This document shows positions 42,691 through 56,300 of a stretch of DNA of 64,000 bases, in pieces. Origin of the DNA: Blakeslea trispora (Eukaryota; Mucoromycota; Mucoromycetes; Mucorales; Choanephoraceae); NCBI GenBank assembly GCA_025331445.1, contig JAIWNE010000007.1:62001-126000 (forward strand). The letters run 5' to 3'. Every line of letters starts with the position of its first letter. The stretch's first letter is position 1. The notes beneath the pieces were generated by a model. It had not been told where the DNA came from, ran no database searches, and saw only the letters and a program-made list of their open reading frames with translations. Made by a program: the position numbers and the translations under genes.

Positions 42691-43674
42691 ATGGATCCTA
42701 CTCATTATCCTTTATTTATGCTTGATGATTCAATGGATCCCTTTATGTCCATGAGCAACATGTCTTCTACTACTGAAAGCAGTACTGGCATAATAGGTGA
42801 CAACAATGCAGCCTATTCCTATGATGCCAGTCTATATAGCAATGTTCACCCGCTCCAGATCATGTCTTCTCCATTTGACTTTATGCCCAACATAAATACT
42901 GGTCTCATGTTCAAGCAAGAAACATCACTCAACTATTTAGGATTTGATGATCTTCCGGCCATGGACACCAACATTCATAACAACAACCTAACCAATCTAT
43001 TTGATTCTAGCGCATCACGTTTTAGTGAGTCCAATAAAGATGAAGATGAGGATGAAGAAAGGTTACTTTCTCCTGTACATTCTCCTTCACTCAATGTCCC
43101 TATTCATTCTTCAGTCATCAGTCAACCAGAAGAAGAAGAAGTAGTGCCAATGCATCAAGAAGAAGAAGAAGAACTTGTTGAGGAAACATTGACAACATTT
43201 AAAGAAGACGATACATTTACAGATGATGACGATATGCTATCTGAAGAAGAAGAAGCAGAAACAAATGATGACAGTGATTCTGATTGGGAACAGCCACATT
43301 ACAGTACAAGCAAGTCTATAGAGAGAAAAATCTCGACCCCTACACAAAAAAAAAGAACAAGCCCTCTACCCAATAACAATAGCAGCAATGTATCTTGTAC
43401 GAATTGTGAAACAACAAACACACCTTTATGGAGACGTAATCCTGAAGGCCTACCACTGTGTAATGCATGTGGTCTTTTCTTGAAGCTACATGGTAAAGTG
43501 CGACCATTGAGCCTCAAGACGGATATTATCAAGAAACGCAATCGATCCACCAGTCAACCATCTACCAGTAGACGCCATTCCAAAAAGAAGGGCAAAAAGA
43601 GATCGACAGCTTCACGAGGACGTCGTATCACGGGCGATACCGGAAATTCATCCTATAAACTATCACTAGCATAA
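42691..43674 (+). CDS. GATA-type zinc-finger transcription factor
   Basis: A single exon of 327 residues. The finger is [20 protein letters not shown] then [15 protein letters not shown]2-C-X17-C-X2-C, the 17-residue-loop class shared by AreA, NreB and white-collar-related factors. [17 protein letters not shown] follows and, with [15 protein letters not shown], supplies nuclear-localisation sequence. The N-terminal half is Asn/Ser/Met-rich and the middle has long acidic runs ([25 protein letters not shown]) suited to activation. The basic region past the finger resembles nitrogen-regulatory GATA factors. No PAS domain is present, so it is not a WC-1 type protein. The target genes cannot be told from sequence. 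Confidence 0.92.
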   Translation: MDPTHYPLFMLDDSMDPFMSMSNMSSTTESSTGIIGDNNAAYSYDASLYSNVHPLQIMSSPFDFMPNINTGLMFKQETSLNYLGFDDLPAMDTNIHNNNLTNLFDSSASRFSESNKDEDEDEERLLSPVHSPSLNVPIHSSVISQPEEEEVVPMHQEEEEELVEETLTTFKEDDTFTDDDDMLSEEEEAETNDDSDSDWEQPHYSTSKSIERKISTPTQKKRTSPLPNNNSSNVSCTNCETTNTPLWRRNPEGLPLCNACGLFLKLHGKVRPLSLKTDIIKKRNRSTSQPSTSRRHSKKKGKKRSTASRGRRITGDTGNSSYKLSLA

Positions 43675-46600
43675 TTTCATAAGCCATTATTTCATTTTAT
43701 TTATACACAAAATCTTATACATTTCACACGCCAATTACATGAACTACGCAGAACAAGAGAGAAAGATATTAACCAATATTCACACCACCAACAACTTTAC
43801 CATTGTATACGCGCAAACCCTTTTTCCCCCCCTTTAACATTGACATTTATCTATTTATTTTCTTTCTTTCCGTTTTCATGCACTTGTTTTCTCCCCTCTT
43901 TTTTTTTCAAGACCTGTACAGAAAAGCAATAAAGCTTTCATATTTATTTATTTTTTCTTTTCTTTTTTTTAATATATTTATTTATCTTATTCAAATGACC
44001 TTATCGCACAGTTAAGGCACGTGCGTTCTTTTAAAAAAAAATGCTAAATTATGCATAACCCAATAGGAGTTCGGCCTTTAAGTGACATGTTCTAAATCTC
44101 TGGTTTTCTGTTGACCCCCTTCTGTTGTTAGCGAGTAGCAGTGTAGGATGATGAACATGCTTACCATCTTCTTTCAGCTTCATGAGTCACACAGATCCCA
44201 CTCTTTTTTTTCTGATACAGAAGAGTGAATCTGTTGCTGACTGCATAAGGCTCGTGTAACACGGTTTCAACTCAAGAGAGAAAAAGTGGGGGGGGGGGGA
44301 AAAGAAAACACCTCACCCCCCCTTTGTTGTTGTTATTCTGATTACAGAAAAATGAACTCTTTATGATCAAGGTCAAGTTTTTGAATGGTTCATTTTAGAC
44401 ATGTTGAAAGTAAGTAGTGATTACACAAAAGAAAGCAAAATTTCTTGTCAACACGGTCACAAACAAATAAAGCCCCCCCCCCTTTTCTGAAACAAGTGAA
44501 AGCTCCCAGATTTATAAAATAATTGAATGGCTCACAAACTAAATCCTATTCATGCCCTCGTATCGTTGAACCTTTTTGGTGACTAAAATCAGTTGTTTGC
44601 AGAAAAATCACAAAGATATTTGCTTGCAATATAAAAAAAAAATCAATTTAAAGGTTTCACCTTTAGTTTATTAAATTTATTCATGATTACAAGCAAATCA
44701 AATTCCTTGGATATTGAATGTTCTTATTTATGTCGTTAGATCAAAATTGACAACTTTGGCGAAACAATCCAAACACTCCCATCTTGTGTTGACTGTTTAT
44801 GAAACAGCAATAGAAGGAAAACAGACTTCATTAGAAGCTCAGTAGGTGGATTCTTGAACAACACTTTTCAGTATCTTGAGTTCCAGTAGTCAGCATAGTG
44901 TCTCTCAACAAAAGCTAATAGTGTTTAATTTACTAATTCAAGAGATGAATAAAACCTGTCAAAAACAAGAAACACGTCTTCTTTTTTTTTTCTTTGGGAT
45001 ATTTTGCAACTATGATGTATGAAGCAGACTTTTAATAAGGAAACGAGGCATAGTTTAACATTTTGGTTTAAAAGGTATAGTAAAAAAAGTTATTAGAAGA
45101 ATATCTATGACCTTATTAAAAAAAAATAACGTTGAAAGATGCACTGTGACAGCATCAGAATCATTGTACTGGACAGTGCATTTCTTGGAAAGCAAATCAA
45201 AATTTACTGGTAAATAAGAAACTATCTTTAAAACATCTTTGAGAAGAACAAAACATATATGAAAATCTGTTTTTATTTTCAAACCTTTCATTTCATTCCT
45301 AAACTTCTTGACTGATGCCATCCTTGGGCATACCTTTGAAAGAACCCTCACCCTCAACAATCAACTCAATGTTTACCTTGCTGTGTAGCATGGGTGTACA
45401 AGTCATAGGCGCATTCATTAATAGTTATTCTGACATTTCATCTTTCCTTATTTACATTTGATGAAGAAGCTCAATTTGAGATCCCATATCATTGATCCAT
45501 GAATGGCCAAAGGTTAGAGTATTTGGGGGGTATCTGAATGAAATCCATAGTAAACTAACTAGACACATTAATTTATCTCCTCAATATAACATTAAAATAA
45601 CCTACAAGAAGAATGCAATTTGTGTTTTTTTTTAATTGATGATCTATACATTCAACAGCATTCATAACCTTCAGCTGAATGGGCTATTATCAGTAATCTT
45701 CCTACTAGAAATCGTTGCCTTGTTAAACTTCAAATTAACTGCAAACATGAAATTGGTTTTCAAAAGAGAGTTGTACAAGTGTCACTCTGATTAAGGAGGA
45801 GTTTAGTTGTCAGGACAAATTCAGGTCGGCATAAAAAAGCTCATTCGGATTAAACAGCCGCACCCAATCTAGTTTACTGCCAACATAAATGATGAGTTGA
45901 TATTTGTTGAGTGATTGTTTAAAGCTGTATTGAAGTCATGTTGGCGAATTTCAAGGCAGTTGAATTGGATTTGCTTTACTTGAATCTATTCAGAGTACAC
46001 TTGTTTCCTCTTTATTTATTGTTTGTCAATGAATAAAGCCATCTGAACGACTATCATGTAGATCAACAGCTTCAAGAAGTTCCCCCCCTCCTTTACTTAA
46101 GGAAACACTTGGTTGCGTTATTTTAATTTGCTAAGCGTAAATCATGAATAAAGACATTCCAACAACAACAAAAAAAACATGAGCCTCATTGTTATGACAA
46201 GTTGATTTGCTCAAGTACACAAAAAGGAAACGAAAAAAGAGGGGTTTAGTTGAGCTTTGTTGACTGATAAGAGAGTGAACTCAGTTTTAAAAAAAAGTGA
46301 TTCAACCAGAAGGCAAGAACTTGCTCAAGCTAATTTGAATTCACAATACGATTCATCTCTAAATAGACTTTTTTTTAGTTTCAACAGTGTCATTCATAGT
46401 ACAGGGTTTGATTAGCTAATATATATCATGTCTTATTAAAGGGGAAAATACGGCATCCTGCAGCTATTCCTTGGAAAAGTGTCGCGTGTTGTATAGGGCT
46501 ATTTGACTAGAGCTGTTATAATAGCTCAACTATAGGCATCATACAATCTATACATCTTGAAGTCTGACTATTTCATGTCACTTATTTTATATGACCATCA

Positions 46601-48549
46601 CCATACACTAAGGTATATGCTTTGGCATACACAAAAGTGATAGTGTTCATTCTTCTTTAAAGCTGTATTAATCGAGAAAGTAATTTAATTCATTCTTGTC
46701 ATCCTTATTAAACTAAGAAAAGAGATATGGTAATATCAAACAGTAGAAAGGTTTATAGCATAAATGATTTAACAACATTTGACCTTCTTCTTGAATGTTT
46801 TGTTTATTGAATAACGCCTTATTTGCCTTTTGCTTTTCAAAGTAGATGTTAGTGCTAGAGTAAAAAAGAAAATGCTCATTAGAACAACTCTATCCTTTTC
46901 TTTGCTTCTAAACAGCACATTTTGAGCAGAAGAGAAGGAGAAGATACGTGTATTGTATACTAACCATAAATTACAATAAGAAATGTGACAGAAGCCGATA
47001 CTTGGATTGTTTGATGTACTAAATTGGCTGATGATGATCGACCAAGATCGAATTTCAAATATAATACCTGAAATTAGTAGTTTTGAAAGTAACTCGCCAA
47101 AGTATAAATAGAGATATAGTCACTATATAATTGTTTGATTTGATATATGGTATTCGATTTAGACACAGTAACTCTAGTGAATTACGCCACTTTCTTTTAT
47201 ACATCATAAACATAATATAGACAGGCCCTTTTTTTTTTTTGGCTTTAAAGCTTTTATATTTTTGGTACATGTTCACGAAAGTCAAGAAATAGTAAAAGAT
47301 GATAATTTTTTTGTATTGTAGAGAATATACAGGGCTTGTACTTTACATTGCTTGCTTTTTTCTTTTTTAAACTTGATGATATTGTTTACCTTAACTGCCG
47401 TAATTCTTACCAAATTTACAAACAAACTCCCCCCCTTTTTACAAACGAAGACCATTTTCTTTTTTTGATGGATAAGGTTAGTCACTTCTTTTTGGGTATT
47501 TGATATTGTATAACAGCCAGCCAATCTTTCAAGTAAGCATGTTCCTTCTCCTTGATAATTCATTGTGTGCAAAACTTTAGGTTTTATTTTATAAACATTT
47601 ATTACCTAAGCATTTTTTTTTATCTATCCTCTTTTTATTCACTTGTATAGAATTCTTGGTTCCTTTTTTTTTATATATTTCTCGGTCCTTGAGACAAGAA
47701 TAAGCATTGGATGGTCATTTCTTGTGTCGTTTCTTTCAAGACACATACACACTTTTTTTTTAAAAAAGAAAAGATTTGGCTCGAATGAATTGCCTTCCTC
47801 CCTGTTTTTTTAAGGTTAGTATTTTGGCTATATAAACATGAAGATCATATGCTCAAGTACAAACAGTAACAACAACAGACTCTCAATAAAGAAAGACACT
47901 TGTTGTTTAGAGTCGATCTTGTACAACCCAAACATTTCTGAGTTCATAAGCAATCCTGTTATCATGAAAAAAAAGAGAGAAAGAAAAACACATACTAGCC
48001 TATGATCAAGATAGAGATCAAAAAAACACCTTTTTATTTCGATAAAAAAAAAAGAAAGGTGGACAAGTAAACCACATACATCAAGCGTAGAATATGGCCC
48101 TTTAAGGGTTCATTTTTTTGATTCATTGTAAACAAAGATTGACACTTGGAAACATAAGCTTCCTATAATCAAATGTTTATTTCTTTTCTATTATCTGTCG
48201 AAACCAAGGGCTTGATTTATAGGTTCTATTTTTATATACAATTTTCTCTTTTTTTTTTTTTTTTTTCTGAAAATGAAACTCCACTGCTTTATCTGCACGC
48301 CACAACGAGTGTGATACTTAATAAAAAGTGTACGTGGATAAATAAACATCTTTTCGGTCTTTTTTTTTTTTTTTTTTTTTTTTTCTTACGCCTTCTTTTT
48401 TCTTCTTGCTATTACTTTTTTTTTTTTCTTGATCTTCTTTATTCTCACCTATCCCCCTCCTCTCTTCTATCAATAAAAAAAAAAGTCATCTATAGATCAT
48501 TTCAGTATATACAGCCTAAAGAAATAGAGTGCACGAGAGAGTGTAACAT
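43675..48549. other. 4.9-kb gene-poor region
   Basis: The longest stretch without a confident gene. It holds homopolymer runs (G12 near 44290, C8 near 44475) and poly-T blocks. It also has a T24 run (48361-48384) and a pyrimidine-rich 150 bp leading into the STE11 start. The minus strand at 47067-46965 has one exon-like piece with good splice signals (ACTAATTTCAG acceptor) reading LVHQTIQVSASVTFLIVIY, a possible membrane helix. I could not connect it to a start or stop. Everything else lacks coding character. Confidence 0.5.
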
Positions 48550-51440
48550 ATGAAAAATACACAAGAACAAAAGAAAGCTGTTTGGTCTTTGGAGAATGTG
48601 ACTCAGTGGCTCATTGCAAACAACTGGAGTTCTCTTGTAGATACGTTTACCGGTAAGAGCGAGATCATCTTGTGTCTGATGACCATGCTCATTACTGTTC
48701 TTCATAATAATAGACTACAATATACAGCACGACCGCTTCTTAAATTTAGATATGGAAAATCTCGAGGAATTACTTTTTCACGAGAAATTTGCCTCGATTG
48801 ACAAACAGGAACTCTTATCAGCCATTCAACAACTGAAAGCAGAACAAAAGCCACAACGACCACGCATTGTCATACCTCCTCGCTCTTCAGTACAACTGAC
48901 ATCACTATCACGATCCAAGCCATCTTATCACTCCACTAGATCTTATACCAGCAGCCATTATACTGCAACTCCTACTCATCGACTGGATATCACTCAATTT
49001 ATACCCAAGCGAACATCGTCCAATGAAAGCAATGTGTCCAGAATCCTCGAATCCTTTCAGCCTACACAATCCATGATGGTCTCTACCTCCAGTCCATTGT
49101 TGTCAGCCAAGAGTCCTCGATTTAATGCAACCAATCCAGCCATCTTGAGCAAGCTGTTTGGAAAGAGGTTGCCTGTGCCTAATCAAGAGCGTCGTATTCA
49201 AGTGACGCTAGATGCAGATACTTTTATCCGTTTATGGGTGGATTCAGCTGCAAGTGCATCTGAGATTAAGCGAGCGATTTTGAATAAACTCAGTGTGGAA
49301 GCTGAACCCAACTATTTCCTGTTTTTTCATGAAAATGGGCCAGAAGCAAGTAAGTAGGTGTTTTTATGATTTGGTTTTTTTCTTTTTGTCTTTTTTTTTA
49401 TCTTGTCCTTGGTTTAGCTTACACCTATTTCAGATACGCCATTAAATGATGAAGAATTAATTTATGTATGTCAGACTTCGACCAATAGTGAGACAAATCG
49501 AGTGTTGGTAGTGCCTGTGGAAGGTTATCAACTTATTTGTCAACAGTTTTACCATCATAAAAACACAAGGTAAGCGTATTGTTGATGCTCATTCTTCATT
49601 TCTTTACTTATATCAGACAATATTCCTCTAGTCAAACTCGTTTTGTGTTGATTCAGACAAGTCCTACACCGAGTCCAATTTCATCTTCTTCTGTCACAGG
49701 CATTCAACTCACTGATCCTGAAACACCACAAGAAGAGTTGTCTAGTGATAACCTGAACGACATGATGCTCTTAAAGACAGCCCCTAATGATTTATGGGTA
49801 TCCACATCATCTCATCTTGAATATCGTAGACCTTCAGCATCTTCTTCCTCTTCATCGCTTTGGCATATCAGTTCATCGTTATACCCACCCCCTTCTTCTG
49901 TGCCTCTAGAGCGTACATTTGAGGGTGTCTCTCTCTATGATCCACCCACACCAATTCATGATCCATCTACCGAAGATTATTCAATACAAAGAGAATCCCC
50001 TTTTGTAGAATCACCACCTTCTCCTCTCGGATCAGATAGACGGTCTGCATCACAGAGTAGTCAGGAAGATCCTGAAGAAGATGTCCTGGGAGAACGACCT
50101 CCGATTGAAAAACTCTATCAAGACATGGATAAATATCTACCTCAACACGATTTGGACAAAGAGATACTAAGTGACGCCTTAGTCTCATCTACTTCTTCAC
50201 CTCCTTCACCTACACCCACCAACACAACCCCACCTGTTCTGCAGGCAGACAAACAAGAGCCTCTGTCATCTATTCTAGTACAACCCTCAAAGGCAATTGC
50301 ACCCGCTGTCTCCCGTCGTCTCTTGGGTCATCGTCCTTCTGTACGTTTTGCAGCAAATGAAGCCCATCGACGATGGAAACAGACAGTCAAGAACGATCCT
50401 GTTGTCAGTCGATCGCCTTCACTCATGAGAAGGAAATCAACCAAGATGTGGGATCGTCCGATTGAGCGAGTCAAGCCAGGTGAGGAAAGTCGTATTGAGC
50501 TGACGCCTGTCAATCCTACCAAGATGCAGTGGATGCGCGGTGATCTGATTGGTCATGGATCGTTCAGTCGTGTCTATCATGGTCTGAATTTGTCTACATT
50601 GGAATGGATGGCAGTCAAGCAAGTAGATGCTGTGATGACAAAGGCTGATCAGCGCAATCAAGATCTGAAGGCCGCTTCCGATGCTCTGTACCGAGAAATT
50701 CGTCTGTTGAAAGACTTGGATCATGAAAACATTGTACAGTATATTGCGTATGATTTCAATGCCGAGGAAGGACATATCTATATTTTCTTGGAATATGTGC
50801 CGGGTGGAAGTATCTCTAGCTTGCTTCACAAGTATCAATGTCTTGATGAGCCATTGACTAGCTTCTTTACACGACAAATCCTTCAGGGTCTTCAGTACCT
50901 TCATGAGCGTGATATTCTTCATCGAGATATCAAGGGAGGCAATGTACTGATTGCCAATGATGGTGTTTGTAAAATCACTGATTTCGGTCTTTCCAAAAAC
51001 CAACAAGATTCTGATTCCAATCATTCTCAAATGAAGGGTACACTTTATTGGATGGCACCTGAAGTTCTCAAGAATGAATACAGTCCTAAAGTAGACATTT
51101 GGAGTCTTGGTTGTACTGTATTGGAGATGATAACAGGCGAGCATCCTTGGATGGAGCTGACTACTTTGGCTGCTCTTTATCAGATTGGATTGCACAATGC
51201 ACCTACCATTCCTGACTATCTCTCTGAATCAGCACAGGATTTCTTGCGACAGTGTTTCAAAATGTAAGTTCAAGCTATTCTACAGCTAGAAATGCTATCT
51301 TATTGACATGTCAATTTTATGATAGTGATCCTAAAGACCGACCCACAGCATCTGAATTGCTTCAACATCCTTTTGTTCAACCTGATGCCTCATTTGATTT
51401 CAAAACATCACTCAGTCAGCAAAAGCCAAAGTCAAATTAA
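48550..51440 (+). CDS. Ste11/Byr2-type MAP kinase kinase kinase
   Basis: Five exons (48550-48652, 48714-49349, 49434-49569, 49617-51263, 51326-51440) give 878 residues. It acts in the pheromone/osmotic/filamentation MAPK cascades and phosphorylates a Ste7/Pbs2-type MAPKK. Residues about 9-72 form a SAM domain (WSLENVTQWLIANNW ... LDMENLEELLFHEKF). A Ras-binding-like region at about 215-290 includes RRIQVTLDADTFIRLWVDS. A long Ser/Pro-rich linker follows. The kinase domain is C-terminal: GHGSFSRVYHG, WMAVKQVD, HRDIKGGNV, TDFGLSK, KGTLYWMAPEVLK. All catalytic residues are present. Of the two possible acceptors for exon 2, 48714 keeps the SAM domain in frame. Confidence 0.93.
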
Positions 51441-52099
51441 TGCATCCCCACATACACACACACACATACAATCTGTTCATTCCTCTCATATTTACATATT
51501 CCAACACATTAATGCTTCTGTATACCTTTTATTTCTCTCTCATTTTTTCCCCTTCTCTTTTTTTTCTTTATAAACTTATTTGCATACTTTTCTTTTTATC
51601 CTTCATCCCAAAAAAAACATTGCTTTTAGACAAAAACTTGTGTATTTTCTCTCTCCTTTCAATATTAAGCAGTTGAGATAATTTCTTTTCAATATATTGA
51701 ATGGGATATATTTGCTTCTTCTTTGACCAGACACAAGTGTTGCACTATGATCAAGCTTCTTTCCCTCTATCTAGTGATGAATTGTATTCTCTTTACAACA
51801 CACTATTCATTTCATATATTTGCCCGGGGAATTAGGCCTATTTGCCTTCTTCTTCGTGTCAGGGAATAATACATGAACTTACTTATTCAAACTTGTTTGT
51901 TGAAAAATAAGAGCAGAGATAAAAACAACAATAAAGCAAACAGTGCTTTCATGGCATAGTAACAACCTTCCTGCATCTAAGCTTGTGTCGATTGAATGAA
52001 TAAAGTGTACAGCAGTCCTTTAATCAAAATTTGACACGTACCATTTTTTTTTTAATTCTATTTTTATTTTTTTTGTTGTTGTTCTTCTTCTTCTTTCAT
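51441..52099. other. Intergenic region, no gene seen
   Basis: About 660 bp between STE11 and MED21, pyrimidine-rich. There is a short CA repeat (51453-51470) in the STE11 3' side and a T-rich tract before the MED21 ATG. Nothing else seen. Confidence 0.5.
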
Positions 52100-52874
52100 A
52101 TGGATAGATTGACACAACTTCAAGATGCTATTGATGCAGTAGTTAATCGTTCTTTATTTGTAACGAGCCCTTATACTGTTCTCATCGTTTTCTCCTCTTC
52201 CTTTTTTTTTCTGTTCTGGTTTTAGATGGCACGCATGTTTACCAACAGTATATATTATGTTCATGAAAAGTCAGGCATGGCCGAACTCAATCCCGAGATT
52301 CCAGTGACTCAACCTAAAGGTAAATACACGATAGAATTGTAGTTTCTCCCTTTTAAACTCATGAATTTTTTTCTTAGTACAAGCGGATGATCCACAAGTA
52401 TTTCAAGGTATGGAAATCAAACTTTTCTCCTCTTTTCGTAAGCTAATCCCCAAATATAGACAATGTACGTGAATTAGTGTCGGATCTAGTCAAGAAAGCA
52501 AAAGAGATAGATGCGTTAATAGAGGTATTACCGGGAATTCAACAGACTGAAGAAGAGCAAGTAAGTAGGGTTTGATGATCATTTTGCTTAAGCTTGCTTA
52601 TTGTTTAAATTTTGTAGATGGAATTATTGAAATCATTAGAAGATCAAAACCAACAAGCAAATAACGAATACCAAGAAGCAGTCAAAGAAATGGGTAAGTG
52701 AACATACTCTATTTTTTAAAAAAAAAGAGAGAGAAAAATGAAGAAAAAAGAAAAAGAAAAAAAGAGGGCAGATAACATTAGACCCATTTTTGTGCTTTAG
52801 AGCAAGTAAAAGAGCAAATCAATCGATCTTTACGTGCAATTGCTGATGACACACAATTGCCTTCTTCTTCTTAA
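52100..52874 (+). CDS. MED21: Mediator subunit 21 (Srb7)
   Basis: Six small exons (52100-52138, 52226-52319, 52378-52407, 52460-52560, 52618-52693, 52801-52874) give 137 residues, a normal Med21 length. It begins MDRLTQLQDAIDA, the near-invariant family start. Then come ARMFTNSIYYVHEKSG, and the helices LVSDLVKKAKEIDALIEVLP and MELLKSLEDQNQQANNEYQE that pair with Med7 in the Mediator middle module. It links activators to RNA polymerase II. Every intron is GT-AG and the join keeps frame throughout. It is intron-dense for its size. Confidence 0.93.
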
Positions 52875-53455
52875 GCTCAACTGTGTCTTACCTTCCTGAT
52901 CAGGAAATGCGTATGAAATAAATGTATAAAAAAACTAGTTTTGTTTTCTAACAGTTTCATGGCATTTCATAATGATTTCCCTTTTTTTTTTTGAGATAAT
53001 TTGAGCTTAAATAAGGTAATAGCTTGGAATGATTCAAGTTGAAGAGATTTATCATAAAAGGACATAGTTGAAACAGAATTGTACTCCCCCCCCCCTCTTT
53101 CTAAAACCTCTTTGCCATCAAGCGCTAGTGAGAAACAAAGTGAGTAAAAAAAAAAAAAAAACCAACTCGGCAATATTCAAGCACATTATACAAGCAGCAA
53201 ATAGAACAATTTAGTCTTCTCAGCCCAATGTTCTAGACTTGGTTAAAAAAGACTCTAATGGACACTCTTACAGGATTCCCCTCTTTGGAATAAGACTTGG
53301 TCATGATCGCTTCATATATTACGTAAAGGAGATGTTTTCTAAAGGAAAAATGAACTGAGATGTAAAAAAGTAGCTAATCCGATTTTATTCTGATGTTTAA
53401 AAAAAAAACCTATTTTTTTCCTTCTTTCTCTTTCTTTTTTTTTCCTGCAATTGTT
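52875..53455. other. Intergenic region, no gene seen
   Basis: About 580 bp with a C10 run near 53085, an A16 run near 53146 and a pyrimidine-rich tract immediately before the transporter ATG. No gene seen. Confidence 0.5.
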
Positions 53456-55343
53456 ATGTCAAACAATCTAAACATACCCAACTTGCACCCTTCATTAAGA
53501 GATCAATCCTTGGAAGAGCAAGAACTGAGCGAATCCTTTAAGGATCAGTTTGACTCTTTTGTGGGATCTTATTCAAGAACTTCCATGATGCATATGGCAG
53601 AGAATGTAATGGTATCAGAGGGATCAGAAAGGGTATGTATTCCACTTCCCATCATATCTTTGGATATGCTAACATAAAGCACTATACATAGTCTATGGAT
53701 GAAGAAGACAGTATTTCTACTTTTACTTCCAATCAAAGGTATAAATCAAAACAAAACAAAAAAAGAAAGTGTTTCATTGACTTTATAAGCAGAAGGAATT
53801 CAGAAGGCACATTGAGTGAACAAGCACCTCTTTTGTCACCACCTTCATTGCACAAAGTGGATACATATCAAAGTGTGATGACTGTGGGTGACAGTTACCA
53901 TGCTTCATCCAACATCAAAAAGTCTTCTTTTCTGCAGAGTATTTTTAATTCCATCAACATCTTGATTGGTGTGGGTATTTTATCTCTTCCGCTGGGTTTC
54001 AAGGTAACGATCAACTCTTTTTAAAATGATGTGGTCTCACAAAAAAAAAAACCAGTGTTCCGGCTGGATCATTAGTTTATTGATCTTTTGTTTTTGTTTT
54101 GGGTTGACAAACTACACGGCCAAATTGTTATCTAAATGCTTGGATAAAGATCCTACTTCACGCACTTATGGAGATATGGGAGCCATGGCATTCGGTGTTA
54201 GAGGAAGAGTGTTCATTTCTTTTCTTTTTCTAACTGAATTGGTGACATGCAGGTAAAGAGAGAGAGAGAGAGAGAGAATAAAGGAGAAAAGAAAAACTAA
54301 CAAATATGGGAGATCTATTTAGTGTGGCGCTCGTTGTTTTATTGTGTGATGGTATTGATAGTCTTTTCCCTGGTCAAAACCCACTTTTGATCCGTGTCAT
54401 CGCGTTTGTTATTTTAACACCTACCTTATTTATACCCATTCGCCATCTATCCTATACAAGTCTATTGGGTATTTTAAGTGTGTTTAGTTTATTTGCTGTC
54501 ATTGCTTACGATGGTCTATCTAAACAACATGCACCAGGAAGTTTACATGAAATGGAGGTAAATAAGGAATCAATAAAGAAAGAAATAAACTCATTTTTCT
54601 TTTTTTTATATAGCCAACAGCAACCTTGTTTCCTACAGATTATTCAAATGTACCACTTAGTTTTGGTTTGATTATGGCAGGATTTGCAGGTCATGCTGTC
54701 TTTCCAACCATCTATCGTGATATGAAGCACCCTGAAGAATACAAGAAAATGGTCAACTTTACTTATATGGTTACTGCTGCAGTCTATTTAGCAGTGGCTG
54801 CTTGTGGTTATGCCATGTTTGGGTCATCAACGATGCAAGAGGTAAATATACTCAAAATATATATATATATATAGAAAAAAGTCAACTAATGGGTTGGTTG
54901 AATAATAGATCACACAAAATCTTGTCATGGTACCAGAATATAACAAGGCCTTGAATCGTATGGCAGTCTATTTGATTGCTCTCAACCCAATTGCCAAGTA
55001 TGGCCTCACTTTGAATCCAGTTGTCCTTAGCTGGCAAATGAGCTTGTTGCCTACCCTAGAATCCTGGACAAACAAGGCCAACTGGAGAAAGCCTCTGATC
55101 AAATTTATTGGCATTCTCATCACATCCATCCTCATCATCACCATAGCAACCCTGATCCCTAATTTTGACAAGGTCATGTCATTACTTGGTGCTCTCTTTT
55201 CTTTCCTGATATCTGGTATTTTTCCTATTTTTTGCTATCTAAAGTTGTTCAAGCTTGGCTTTTGGGAGCGCACAATCAATATTGTGTTAGTATCCATGGC
55301 CATTGTGATGGGAACAGTAGGCACTGTAAAAAGTTTTATGTAA
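53456..55343 (+). CDS. Vacuolar amino-acid transporter, Avt1-like (AAAP family)
   Basis: Six exons (53456-53632, 53692-54003, 54056-54252, 54323-54557, 54614-54841, 54909-55343) give 527 residues. The first 150 residues are hydrophilic (EQAPLLSPPSLHKVD, with an acidic dileucine-like EQAPLL). The transporter core starts FNSINILIGVGILSLPLGFK and continues ELVTCSVALVVLLCDG, GFAGHAVFPTIYRDMK, AACGYAMFGSSTMQEITQNL and LNPIAKYGLTLNPV. About 11 membrane segments are visible. This layout matches yeast Avt1 and relatives, which exchange protons for neutral amino acids at the vacuole. The substrate is inferred. Its stop is 12 bp from the convergent GSKIP-domain gene. Confidence 0.9.
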
Positions 55344-55355
55344 TAATAACACGTT

Positions 55356-55967
55356 TTAATTTATCCAATGATTCAAGTCATCAAAATTTGAGCCATCATG
55401 CGTGTTATGATCCGAGTGAGGATTCTGAGAATAGAGTATAGTGGATGGATGTTGTAATACGGGACTGCACTGTGATGCTTGGGATGTAGGTGGTGGTGAC
55501 GTTGTGTTACCCTGTTGTTGTTGTTGAACAGTGTGTAGTTTGCTATAGAGTTCTTGTTGAAATCTATCGCGAAACATGGGAGATATTGTCATGAGTAGGG
55601 TTTCCATACTTTCAAAAGGTGCTTCCAGATGAGCTTGTACTGTTTGAGCTGTCGAGAGTGCTGATTCAACATTGCTAAGTGGTGAACAAGAGGTGACCTA
55701 TCAGAGGTAAGTCGGTCTTTTCCAGAAAAAAAAAAAGAAAGAGAGAACAAAAAACAAAGAGAGTGGTACTGTTTACAACGGCATTACCTTATATCCTTGA
55801 TCTGTCACCTCCACAATAATCATAACACCTTCAAGTAAAGTAAGATCAAGTCTGCCGAGATGGTTTACTTCGTCTCGCACAAACACAGTAGCTGAACCGG
55901 GTACTATCCCATAATCGAATTCGCGTGTAATAGCATCAAGTTCTGCACTGAGAGAGCTAAACCTCAT
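55356..55967 (-). CDS. GSKIP-domain protein with Gln/Ser-rich tail
   Basis: Two exons (55967-55788, 55697-55356) give 173 residues. Residues about 1-115 resemble the GSKIP domain (DUF727): FVRDEVNHLGRLDLTLLEG then VMIIVEVTDQGYKVTSC, and after a helix FESMETLLMTISPMFRDRFQ-QELYSKL, matching the human ETVYSLLDTLSPAYREAF segment. Human GSKIP binds GSK3-beta and PKA. The rest (QQQQQGNTTSPPPTSQASQ onward) is low complexity. The intron is GT-AG, phase 0. The family call is from pattern memory and should be treated as likely, not proven. Confidence 0.65.
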
Positions 55968-56300
55968 TATATGTTTTAATTTTAAAAAAAAGAAGAAAAA
56001 AAAATCCAGTAGTTTGTTTGACGTAGTTTAATATTAGTGTTATGCTTAAACGTTATTCCTGAATTACCAAATTCGTCCATACAGGATGATTTTAAGCATA
56101 GCAATTGAATAACAGGACTTTATTTTTTAATTTTAATCAAAGGAAAACTGACTCGTTGTGGTCCTCCGAAGGAGTTAGACTCGTGGTCAGAGCCATAGTT
56201 GCTTTTGTCTTTTAAGCTATACTTTACAGCATTGCTATTCTATTCTATTCTGTTGTTGTATGAGCAAAGCACAGCGGTTAGTCTCTGCCTTTTTTTATTA
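55968..56300. other. Short intergenic region
   Basis: About 330 bp upstream of the GSKIP-domain gene. It has a direct repeat GACTCGTtGTGGTC/GACTCGTGGTC around a small hairpin (CTCCGAAGGAG) at 56150-56195. I first considered a tRNA here but it does not fold as one. Possibly the edge of the KDZ element. Confidence 0.4.

Noticed and set aside
46965..47067. Possible exon of a small membrane protein (minus strand)
   Set aside because: Good acceptor and donor, but I found no start exon, and the following exon continues in a mismatched frame. Not enough to call a gene.
50437..51195. 252-residue open frame antisense to the STE11 kinase domain
   Set aside because: Shadow of the kinase coding strand; it has no domain of its own and disagrees with the clear sense gene.
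56150..56195. tRNA-like sequence with hairpin
   Set aside because: It lacks a T arm and cannot form a cloverleaf; it is only a direct repeat around a short hairpin.
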